From: an uncultured Moraxella sp.
GTDB lineage: Bacteria > Pseudomonadota > Gammaproteobacteria > Pseudomonadales > Moraxellaceae
Length of the DNA: 14,975 nt
Reading direction: 5' to 3'
Assembly (NCBI GenBank): GCA_927911235.1
Contig: CAKMOY010000138.1
Span: forward strand, 1 to 14,975
Part shown: piece by piece, positions 1-6,872 of the stretch
Position numbering within the stretch: the stretch's first letter is position 1
Layout of the letters: the number at the start of each line of letters is the position of its first letter
Notes under the pieces: generated by a model
What the model was told of the DNA's origin: nothing
The model's input: only the letters and a program-made list of their open reading frames with translations
Database searches by the model: none
Position numbers and translations under genes: made by a program

Positions 1-219
1 TGGTTCTGATTGATAAGTTAGTGCTTAATAGCAAGTTGGCTTTAGGGTTTGTTTGCCATCACTGTATTCTTGCCAAAGTTCTTGGTTGTTTAGGCGTGTT
101 TTAGCAATAAAATTGTCGATTACATGTCTTTGCAGGTAATATTTGCTATTTATGGTCTTTTTTACCGTTTTTCTTGGTGTTTGTAGACCTACAAACAGGA
201 CATACTTTTTGTTTTTCAT
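1..219 (-). pseudogene. Decayed zinc-ribbon transposase, N-terminal fragment
   Basis: One frame gives a 64-residue open stretch (25-219, ATG start) ending ELWQEYSDGKQTLK, but recognisable transposase sequence jumps between frames. A neighbouring frame reads VCPVCRSTNTKKNGKK, the first Cys pair of a zinc ribbon. Removing single bases gives KYYCKACNRQFIAKTRL (second Cys pair), then GKQTLKQLAIKHNLSIRT at the edge, the usual order in such transposases: ribbon, then helix-turn-helix. At least five one-base insertions and one deletion are needed to restore the frame. Possible SD AGGA lies ahead of the ATG. The short open frame by itself is therefore probably not a real protein. The rest of the gene, including the catalytic domain, would lie left of the window. 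Confidence 0.6.
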
Positions 220-229
220 AAAAAATCCT

Positions 230-260
230 ACTCAAAGCTATATGGTATCAGGCTTTGAGT
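230..260 (-). repeat. Inverted repeat near the IS end, 9-bp perfect arms
   Basis: ACTCAAAGC (230-238) and GCTTTGAGT (252-260) are perfect complements around a 13-base loop. Read on the minus strand, the hairpin is followed by AGGATTTTTT and then the transposase ATG. It could act as a weak terminator for the upstream gene, or as a hairpin that shields the transposase start from read-through transcripts, as in several IS elements. The second role is inference from position. Confidence 0.5.
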
Positions 261-285
261 GGGGTGTCAGCATGAATTTTGTCTA

Positions 286-1063
286 TTAGACCCCTTTTTT
301 CATCAAAATAATCTGTTGGGCTGATGGCTCGTTGGCATCTTCATAAGGGACGATGGTAACTTTTTGGTTTGGGTGCTGTTTTGCGGTATAACGCAAAAAC
401 GGCTCATCTTGCACCACAGCGTCTTCATGCCCTTGAACCAAGCCTTTAAATGCCAAAAACGTTGTGGTATAGCCTTTTATTTGCGTTGCACCCACATTTT
501 TGGCTTGGGTCAATTGTTTTGAATCGGTCATGCCTGCAATGCGTAAATCTTTAATATCCGCCAAGCCTTTCATATTTGCCACGCCTTGTTTGACCATGAT
601 TGCCGATGGGTTAAAAAAGTAACTGTTTGACAAGCCATAAATTTGTGCACGCTCATCGGTATACGAAATCCCAGACGATGCCATGTCATACTGACCGCTA
701 TTGACCGTATCAAACATACCTTGCCAAGGGTGGGTATAAAATTCCACCTTAAAGCCGCCCGCCTCGCCAATCGCACGCACCGCATCAATATCCAACCCCA
801 TCAACTCACCCTTTTCATTGATAAATGAAAAGGGTGCCATTGACCCTGTGGTAATCACTTTATAAGTCGGTGCGGTATCTGGTAACTTACTGACAAAATT
901 CCCTGCAACTTTGACACCACCTTTTGACGGTGTATCAGTTGTCGTTGTGCTTTGGGTTGTGGCTTGGGTTTCGGCTGACTGATTGCTTGTGGTGTCGCTA
1001 CATGCTATCAAAAACACAGGCAAAACGTACCAATCAACAATGATTGATAAAAATTTTCATCAT
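286..1063 (-). pseudogene. Family-3 extracellular solute-binding lipoprotein, damaged at both ends
   Basis: Periplasmic binding protein of an ABC importer, probably for amino acids or similar polar solutes (family knowledge). Visible: lipobox LIAC, a Ser/Thr/Gln-rich linker of about 35 residues, then SBP_bac_3 hallmarks APFSF...GELMGLDIDAV, HPWQGMFDTVNSGQYD and the lobe-2 segment ending QQIILMKKG. A near-perfect SD (AAGGAGGA, 1064-1071 complement) precedes ATGATG at 1063-1058, but this start is one frame off. Dropping one base in the A4T5 run (1049-1057) fuses MMKFLSIIV... to the lipobox. Without that, only a TTG at 1023 is available and the signal peptide is too short. The protein stops at 286, about 25 residues short of the family norm; an extra G in the G4 run (291-294) would add LIDKIHA before the IS remnant. 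No permease or ATPase gene is adjacent. Confidence 0.75.
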
Positions 1064-1081
1064 TCCTCCTTTGTAAAAAAA

Positions 1082-1087
1082 ATTATA
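1082..1087 (-). promoter_or_regulatory. Candidate -10 box for the solute-binding protein gene
   Basis: The minus strand reads TATAAT here, a consensus sigma-70 -10 hexamer, ending about 12 bases before the AAGGAGGA SD. No good -35 is present at 16-18 bases. The surrounding DNA is extremely A/T-rich, so a chance match is possible. Confidence 0.35.
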
Positions 1088-1385
1088 CACTGATAAAAAT
1101 TTTGTTATATTATCCAATAAAAAATTTAAAAATCAACCCAAATCTATGATTATAATAAAATTTTTTTATTTTTTTATAATTGATATCTATTTTTTTATAC
1201 TCATAAATCCATCAATATTCGCCAAAAATTTGCCAAATTGATTAGCTATTTTGAACAATATTCATAAAGTTTTGTTATGATTTAACATTTATTTTAAAGT
1301 TAAAATGCAGTATGACTAAAACCCATTTTTTTAACAAACAGCCAACTGACGGCTTTTAAACAATAATCACCAACAATTATCCAAT

Positions 1386-1420
1386 AAAAAAAAGTGTCGC
1401 AAAACAAACGACACTTTTTT
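1386..1420 (-). terminator. Rho-independent terminator downstream of ape1
   Basis: Perfect 12-bp stem AAAAAAGTGTCG (1388-1399) / CGACACTTTTTT (1409-1420) with a 9-base loop. On the minus strand the stem runs into eight T (complement of 1386-1393). It lies 40 bases past the ape1 stop and is symmetrical enough to work in both directions. It marks the end of the patA-patB-ape1 transcription unit. Confidence 0.85.
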
Positions 1421-1459
1421 GATAATTTTTTAAAAAAATTTAAAAATAATGATGTTAAA

Positions 1460-2721
1460 TCAATGCTTTAACGATGTGCATTTACCATCAGCACCACAGA
1501 TTACTCCAATACTTTTTTGTGGTGCAGATGCTGTCGCCGTTGGCTGATAGTTGCTAATATTAACAACATTGCCATTAACACTGCTACTAATGGGCGTAAC
1601 AGGGCGAAAAGTGGACGATGTGTTTGACGCTTGTAACACCATTTTTAAGCCGTCATACAAGTCATTGCCCGCTCGTTCGTAGCCTGATTTGCTAAAATGT
1701 ACGCCATCTTTTGCCCCCAAGCCTTCAGCAATCCACGATTTCATAGAACATTCGCCACCCATCGCATCTTGCCAACTCCAATACAGCGTGCCGTTTTGTT
1801 GGGCGATTTGGCGAAGTTGATATTGTACGGTGTCAAGGCTGGTCGCTCGTGTGCCACAGCTACCGCTTGTGTTTTTTAGGCTTTCTGGTGCATTGACAAT
1901 CAAAATACTGGCATTTGGCAAGCCTTGTTTGATTTGGGCGATGGCTTGATTGACTTGTGCCATTTGTCCGCTTACGTCCGATTGAAAGGCTTCATTTGTG
2001 CCATACGCCAAAATCACCAAATTCGCCCCAGAATAATTCAACGTTTGTGGGATTTTTTGCCAACGTTGCCAGTAGCTTTGCGTTGCACCGTTAATACCCA
2101 TCGCAGACACTCGCCCACCCTGTCCACGACCGAGCCAAAAACCGCCCATCGCCATGTTACTATCTACATTAAAACGTGCAGGAAAATTAATCGTGGTATC
2201 CACCGTTTGCCAGCCGTTTTGATTGAGTGTTAATTGGCGAGAGCCGTTAATATCGCTGACATTGACCTTTTGCCCTGCATTACCACGCACCACGACTTTG
2301 GCGTTTTGGCGGTCGCCGTTGTAATATTGACTGGTCAAATTTAATGTGCTAAAACTGCTATTTGGCACAGCCGTGATACCGCCTAACACATAATCGCCTG
2401 ATGTATCGCTTTTGCTGTTAAAGGTGCTAAAACCATCCGCTTGATAGCCGTGGCGTGCGGTGCGTTGGGCTTTGACATTAATCGGATAGGCAAAACCGAC
2501 ACCACCATCACCGACATCTGCTTGTAGGCGTTTACGCAGTTGGTCGGTGAAATAGTCGCCTGCGGTATGCGAGTCGCCAATTTGCAAATATGTACATTTT
2601 TGTTGGCAAAGGCTTGTTGCAGTGGGGCGAGATTTGTACCAAAATTTTCTACAGGGGCAGAAAATGCCGTTTGACAAACTGCCAATGACAATAAACTGGC
2701 AGTGGTTAAAATTTTTTTCAT
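1460..2721 (-). pseudogene. ape1: SGNH peptidoglycan O-acetylesterase Ape1-like, one frameshift
   Basis: Expected to remove O-acetyl groups from MurNAc in the periplasm, undoing PatA/PatB and letting lytic transglycosylases act. ATG at 2721 has SD AAGGG eight bases upstream and starts a Sec signal peptide (about residues 1-22, ending FSA). In the repaired 420-residue product the SGNH blocks are clear: QIGDSHTAGD (Ser51), GTNE (Asn243) and DGVHFSKSGY (Asp339, His342). The insert between blocks (about 90-200) is beta-rich in look and matches the CBM35-like insert known in Neisseria Ape1. A tail of roughly 55 residues after the catalytic domain is Ser/Thr-rich and ends with two cysteines. The frame breaks at 2586-2588: minus-strand ATTTGCAA should read ATTTTGCAA to join NVHI to LQIGDSH. 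Third gene of the OAP cluster, followed by a terminator. Another SGNH esterase function is possible. Confidence 0.8.
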
Positions 2722-2793
2722 GTGAATACCCTTGTTAATTTTTTTATATTTTAACAAATGATTGTTAAGTTATTATAACGATTTGTAATTTGT

Positions 2794-3849
2794 TTAAGAA
2801 ATTTTAAAATACGATAAGACTTGTTTTGCTACCAATTTTTGCCCATCTGGGGTAAAGTGAATGCCGTCTGCGGTACGCACTTTGACGATTTTACCATTTA
2901 ATTTCATGCTGTCTGCAAAGTTGCCATTCGGCGATAGTATGCCTTTGCTGTCAATCACCACGCCTTGCTCTGGGCGGATTGCTTCGTGAATAATGCGAGA
3001 TAGTTCCGCCATGCCGTCATTGAGCTTGGGTTTTTTCATGTTTGGTGGCGTTACCCATAAGACTTGCACATTGTTTTTGGCGGTGGTGGTCAAAATGCGT
3101 TGAATATGCCCTGTATAGACTTCTTGCCAACGGGGTGTGCCAAATTTGACAACTTTGGCACGGTTATCAGGGTCTGGCACATCCCACGCATCGTTCGGCC
3201 CTAAAAACACCACCATCACGCCGATATCGGGGTTATTTGCCAACGTTTTTTCAATATTGGCGGGCCAATCAAAAAATTTGCTATAACTTAGACCTGTACT
3301 TTGTTTGCTCAAATCAATGCTTTTGATTTGATAATCATTTTGCAATTCACGCATGACCCAAGGGGCAACGCCCTGCATCAGCGAATCTCCGACAAAAAAC
3401 ACTTTTTGGTCATTGCCAAGATAGACCATTTTTTCCAGTTGTTTTTTGGCGTGGGCTTGTTGTTGGGCTTCTAGTAGCTGTTGTTGGCGTTTGATTTTTT
3501 GGGCTTGAATGTGTGCTAGACGCTGTTTTTCTAGGCGTTCTTGTTCTTTTAAAAAGTCATGATAAGCGATTTGGTTGGCATAATGGTTGACATCGGTATT
3601 AAAATGGGCAATATTATCAAACATTTTTTCACTGTTAAAATAATTGGCAATCGCATTGCCTTGTTGCCAATTTGGCATATGATTTGCCAAAAAATCCCAT
3701 GCTTTAACATTTTGGTAGCTTTGCTGCCAGTATTGGCTTAGGGCATCTTGTTTTACCCAACTGACTAGCACAAAGGACATGATAACGACAAAGCCAATTT
3801 TCCATGATGTGAAATTTTGTTCGGTATTATGAATTTGGGTATCTTGCAT
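2794..3849 (-). CDS. patB: SGNH/DUF459 peptidoglycan O-acetyltransferase PatB-like
   Basis: Likely transfers acetyl groups, exported by PatA, to MurNAc O-6 in the periplasm. It is 351 residues and intact. An N-terminal transmembrane anchor (about 18-33) is followed by a Gln/Lys/Glu-rich coiled-coil-like stretch (about 98-140) and the SGNH domain: VGDSLMQG (Ser156), LGPND (217-220, Asn219) and ADGIHF (Asp328, His331). This layout matches DUF459 proteins. The ATG at 3849 has SD AAGGAA seven bases upstream. It starts 12 bases after the patA stop, so the two are surely co-transcribed; ape1 follows after 72 bases. The order patA-patB-ape1 is that known from Neisseria. Sequence alone cannot exclude a different acceptor polysaccharide. 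Confidence 0.8.
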   Translation of the reverse strand: MQDTQIHNTEQNFTSWKIGFVVIMSFVLVSWVKQDALSQYWQQSYQNVKAWDFLANHMPNWQQGNAIANYFNSEKMFDNIAHFNTDVNHYANQIAYHDFLKEQERLEKQRLAHIQAQKIKRQQQLLEAQQQAHAKKQLEKMVYLGNDQKVFFVGDSLMQGVAPWVMRELQNDYQIKSIDLSKQSTGLSYSKFFDWPANIEKTLANNPDIGVMVVFLGPNDAWDVPDPDNRAKVVKFGTPRWQEVYTGHIQRILTTTAKNNVQVLWVTPPNMKKPKLNDGMAELSRIIHEAIRPEQGVVIDSKGILSPNGNFADSMKLNGKIVKVRTADGIHFTPDGQKLVAKQVLSYFKIS

Positions 3850-3861
3850 TTTTGATTCCTT

Positions 3862-5281
3862 TTAAAAATTGGCATAAATAAAGTTTGGCAAACCTTCTGG
3901 TGCAAGGCTAAAAATCACCAAAACATACAAGGCTAACAAAATCGGTAGCGTCCAAAATGGCAATTTTGCCAACATATTTGACAAATTTTGTCGGCTATTT
4001 ATCAATAATGGGTACAATAACCACGACAGCGACATCAGCCACAACGTCGGCACAACCGACAAACTAAACACCATGTTTTTGTAATTTAATAATGCTGATA
4101 GCACATCTGTCGCTTGCTCAAGGGTGGTGCTATGAAAAAACACCCAACCAAATGCCACATAATGAAAGGTCAAAAAGATTGCCAACGGTTTGCACGCTTG
4201 GGTGAGTTTACCACGCCAGCCGAGACGTTTCATCACGTTCAAAAACACCAACGCCACGCCATGAATCGCACCCCAAATCAAAAAATTCCAGCCTGAACCA
4301 TGCCAAATCCCTGATAGCACAAACGCCATCATCAAATTAAACTGCACTCGCCAAAAACTGCCACGATTGCCCCCAAGCGGAATATACACATAATCTCTAA
4401 TCCACGTGGACAACGTCATGTGCCATCTTGCCCAAAAGTCTTGAATATCGGTTGCCAAATACGGCATATTAAAATTTTCTGGCAAACGAAAACCCAGTAG
4501 CAAGGCAACCGCAATCGCCAAATCGGTATAACCTGAAAAATCAAAAAATAACTGCAACGAATAGGCATAAATCGCCGTCAACACCTCAAGCCCATTAAAC
4601 TGCATAGGGTTGGCAAATACAGGCGACACCCACAGCGTCTCAAGCCAACCTGCCAACACGATTTTTTTAAACATCGCAAAAATGATTAACGTGATTGCCA
4701 AATATGGCAATAATACTTTGCGGGTTGGTTTTTGGTGCGAGGATTCAGAAGTTGTCAATAACCATTGACTTTTGGCATCGCTGGCACGAAAAATCGGACC
4801 TGCGGTAATCGTTGGCACAAAAGACAAAAATCCCAATAAAATCGCCGATGGCAACGGCGTGATTTTATTTTTATAAACATCAACCACATAGCTAATCGCC
4901 TGAAACGTATAAAACGAAATGCCAAGTGGCATAACGATGTCCAGCGGATTAAGATTATTGTCCTGCAATAGCGTGTCATTCAGCTGTGCGATACCAAAAA
5001 TTGGCATATTTAAAAAAGCACAAATGTAACAACAATAACGAAATACTCACCCACAAAACTATTTTTTTATTGTTAAATTTGCCAAATGCGATAATGGATA
5101 ATTGACTCACCAGCCAAACAAAGCCGATACTCGCCACAAATTGCCATTGCCATGTCAATAAAAACAGCAAGCCTGCAATCAATAATAAATAGTTTTGGAT
5201 TTTAACCCAGCGATAACACGCCCAATACAACAAAAAAAATAGCACAAATCCCAGTGCAAATTCGTATGACAAAATAACCAT
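3862..5281 (-). pseudogene. patA: MBOAT acetyltransferase PatA/AlgI-like, one frameshift
   Basis: Polytopic membrane protein expected to carry acetyl groups across the inner membrane for PatB. ATG at 5281 with SD AGGA six bases upstream begins SYEFALGFVLFFLLYW, the typical AlgI-type start. MBOAT hallmarks follow: PLGISFYTFQ, DFSGYTDLAIA, FWARWHMTLSTWIRDYVYIPLGG, and SGIWHGSGWNF...GAIHG with the putative catalytic His in WHG. Repaired length is about 472 residues, normal for the family. The frame breaks in a T5 run (complement of 4996-5000): KYANF should continue directly into GIAQLND, needing four T (KYANF-GIA) or seven (KYANFF-GIA). As written, the gene splits into a 101-residue N-terminal piece (stop at 4976) and a 381-residue C-terminal piece whose ATG is accidental. 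First gene of the OAP cluster. Confidence 0.82.
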
Positions 5282-5342
5282 AACAATCCTAACTTTTACC
5301 CAATCGCCTAATAACCAAATTTTTTTTCAATCTTTTTTAAAT

Positions 5343-5891
5343 TTACTCTGTTAGTCGCACTCCCTCTTGCGCTAACAATCGCTTTTTAATAGCCACACCG
5401 CCTGTATACCCACCCATACCGCCGTTACTGGCAATGACCCGATGACACGGCACAATCAGGCTAATCGGATTACGCCCATTGGCATTGGCGACCGCACGGT
5501 AAGCGGTCGGCTGTCCGATATTTTTGGCAAGTTCGGCATAGCTAATCGTTTTACCATACGGAATTTGTAATAATTGTTGCCAAACTTTTTGTTGAAATTC
5601 TGTACCTGATGATAAATCTAGCGGTATACCAAAAACTTGGCGTTTGCCTTGAAAATATTCGTCTAGTTGTTTTTTTGTTTCAAATAAAACAATGCAGTTT
5701 TGTTGATAAATTTGATTTTTTTGGGCTAAATCTTTTGGCAATTTTTCTACAAATTCGGATTGTTGGGTGAGTTTATTTAACAGTTTTTCGGTTTTTTGGG
5801 TAAACCAATCCAAGGCAATCAGCTTGCCGTTATGAGCGACAAGCGTGATTTTTGGTAAGTCTTTGGATAATTGGTAAGTCGTTGTAAGCAT
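5343..5891 (-). CDS. ogt: Methylated-DNA--protein-cysteine methyltransferase
   Basis: Suicide repair protein that moves the alkyl group from O6-alkylguanine (and O4-alkylthymine) in DNA to its own cysteine. The product is 182 residues, normal for Ogt/MGMT. The C-terminal domain shows FQQKVWQQLLQIPYGKTISY, the arginine-finger helix AYRAVANANGRNP and the active site PCHRV (Cys149), then GGYTGG and KKRLLAQEG. ATG at 5891 is chosen; a TTG four codons upstream (5903) would also stay open. No convincing SD is visible for either, which fits translation following from the nucleotidyltransferase gene that ends 23 bases upstream. The ogt/ada-C distinction rests on the lack of an Ada N-terminal domain. 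Confidence 0.93.
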   Translation of the reverse strand: MLTTTYQLSKDLPKITLVAHNGKLIALDWFTQKTEKLLNKLTQQSEFVEKLPKDLAQKNQIYQQNCIVLFETKKQLDEYFQGKRQVFGIPLDLSSGTEFQQKVWQQLLQIPYGKTISYAELAKNIGQPTAYRAVANANGRNPISLIVPCHRVIASNGGMGGYTGGVAIKKRLLAQEGVRLTE

Positions 5892-5914
5892 TTTATTTTT
5901 CAATTTTATGAATT

Positions 5915-6634
5915 TTAAAGTTTTTCAATTTTTTGCAACCATTCATTGCTAGTATGAAGTATCAAATGTTCAGCAATATTTGGCAAAATTTTTAAATCAT
6001 TAACAGCAATTTTGATAAATTTATCAGGATTATTTTGTATATTAGTTAATGATTTTATTAAGCCACTTTTTACAATTTTTTGGCTATAAATTTCATCACT
6101 TACTTGCCAAGCACGTTCTGGCACATCACCCCAATTTTGATACATCATTAACAAATCAAAAATATCTTTATAAGGATAATCATAATAACGGTCAGCATTT
6201 GCCAACAATTTTGTGATAAAACAGCTTGTTTTGTCTAATATTGGCACAGATAAATCCAAACTTTTATCCGCTTGTAACTGATAATCAGCACACGCCACAA
6301 ATTCTAACTTGATAATCGTGTTATCAATTTGAATAAAACAGCGTACCGCATCTCTATCAATACGAATTTCTCGTGGATGATCAAATTCTTGCGTCACCAA
6401 ATTTCCCAAAGATTTTTGACTTGCTTGGCTACGCACAGCTTTATAAGATTGGCTATCTGAACACAAAAAATTAATATCCACCGATTCACGAAATTCGTCC
6501 AATTCTAGTGCAATACGAGTGCCACCGCCAAACAAAATATTATTTTTTTGCAAATAATCGCTGTTAAAATTTTGCAAGGCTTGCCAAACGATTTTATGAT
6601 GATTGCGTTGAAAATTTGTATTTATTTTATCCAT
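5915..6634 (-). CDS. AbiEii/AbiGii-family nucleotidyltransferase (possible toxin)
   Basis: 239 residues. The nucleotidyltransferase core begins FGGGTRIALEL (Gly36-Thr39) and continues FRESVDINFLC, followed by HPREIRIDRDAVRCFI, IIKLEFVA, the helix FITKLLANADRYYD, and KDIFDLLMMYQNWG. These are the marks of the 'AbiEii/AbiGii toxin' group of small nucleotidyltransferases, some of which are type IV-style toxins or phage-defence proteins. The usual metal-binding D-x-D in this motif reads Asp53-Ile-Asn55, so one carboxylate is replaced. ATG at 6634 overlaps the stop of the upstream small gene by eight bases (ATGGATAA), indicating translational coupling. The pair sits between ftsY and ogt. The toxin role is inference from family and arrangement; it could also be an inactive relic or a housekeeping transferase. 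Confidence 0.75.
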   Translation of the reverse strand: MDKINTNFQRNHHKIVWQALQNFNSDYLQKNNILFGGGTRIALELDEFRESVDINFLCSDSQSYKAVRSQASQKSLGNLVTQEFDHPREIRIDRDAVRCFIQIDNTIIKLEFVACADYQLQADKSLDLSVPILDKTSCFITKLLANADRYYDYPYKDIFDLLMMYQNWGDVPERAWQVSDEIYSQKIVKSGLIKSLTNIQNNPDKFIKIAVNDLKILPNIAEHLILHTSNEWLQKIEKL

Positions 6635-6842
6635 TCACTAAAAACAATCCTTTGCCAAACTTCACAATCAATTCATCAATTAACTCTTGCTCTTTTTGGC
6701 TTAATTTATCTTTTTGCACAAATTGCCAACGCTTTTCATAAATATTAAAAGCAATTTGTTTATCAATATCCACAGCTTGCGAGTCCCATAACAGGCTGTC
6801 TAACTGCGGATATTCAAAGCGATTGACAGACTGTAATTGCAT
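6627..6842 (-). CDS. Small acidic partner of the AbiEii-like protein (possible antitoxin)
   Basis: 71 residues from ATG at 6842 (a GTG at 6851 is an alternative); GAGTG lies upstream as a modest SD. I see no named domain. Visible pattern: FEYPQLDSLLWD, then AFNIYEKRWQFV, then a charged helix KEQELIDELIVKFGKGLF. Small proteins with an (L/F)LWD start and a helix like this are found next to nucleotidyltransferases of this kind, possibly related to DUF6922, but I am not sure of the family. It does not resemble the larger winged-helix AbiEi antitoxin. It overlaps the nucleotidyltransferase by eight bases and starts 30 bases after ftsY, so it may be co-transcribed with ftsY. Confidence 0.65.
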   Translation of the reverse strand: MQLQSVNRFEYPQLDSLLWDSQAVDIDKQIAFNIYEKRWQFVQKDKLSQKEQELIDELIVKFGKGLFLVNG

Positions 6843-6872
6843 GATTAACACTCAAAAATTCATACCAAAAAA

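Larger units (their letters stand above)
1..269 (-). mobile_element. Left-edge remnant of an insertion sequence (partial)
   Basis: The minus strand encodes broken pieces of a zinc-ribbon transposase (see the transposase entry), so this stretch is read as the 5' end of an IS cut by the window edge. The inner boundary is inferred: homology to the solute-binding protein fades at about 270, where the minus strand reads TGACACCCCACTC, a plausible IS terminus. The second end and any target duplication lie outside the window. The zinc-ribbon plus ELWQEY...GKQTLKQLA pattern fits IS256-family 'variant Zn-binding' or IS1595-like transposases; the exact family is uncertain. Confidence 0.5.
1064..1459. 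other. AT-rich intergenic region between ape1 and the solute-binding protein gene
   Basis: About 400 bases without a convincing gene on either strand. It holds the SD and -10 box of the solute-binding protein gene at its left end and the ape1 terminator (1386-1420) at its right end. It also holds one copy of the window-wide TTTGCCAAA motif near 1229, showing that this motif is not tied to coding sequence. Nothing else was recognised. Confidence 0.6.

Noticed and set aside
230..260. The 9-bp inverted repeat as the two terminal repeats of a tiny mobile element
   Set aside because: The arms are 13 bases apart, so they form a hairpin, not element ends.
1697..2233. Plus-strand open frames across ape1
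   Set aside because: They lie antisense to a clear SGNH gene, have no SD and resemble no protein family; shadows.
2732..2757. TTGTTAA/TTAACAA inverted repeat between patB and ape1 as a terminator
   Set aside because: Only one G-C pair in the stem and a 12-base loop; too weak, and ape1 belongs to the same cluster.
4996..5000. Programmed ribosomal frameshifting in patA and the other broken genes
   Set aside because: The breaks differ in direction and sequence, lack a shared slippery heptamer or stimulatory structure, and affect unrelated genes; sequence error or decay is simpler.
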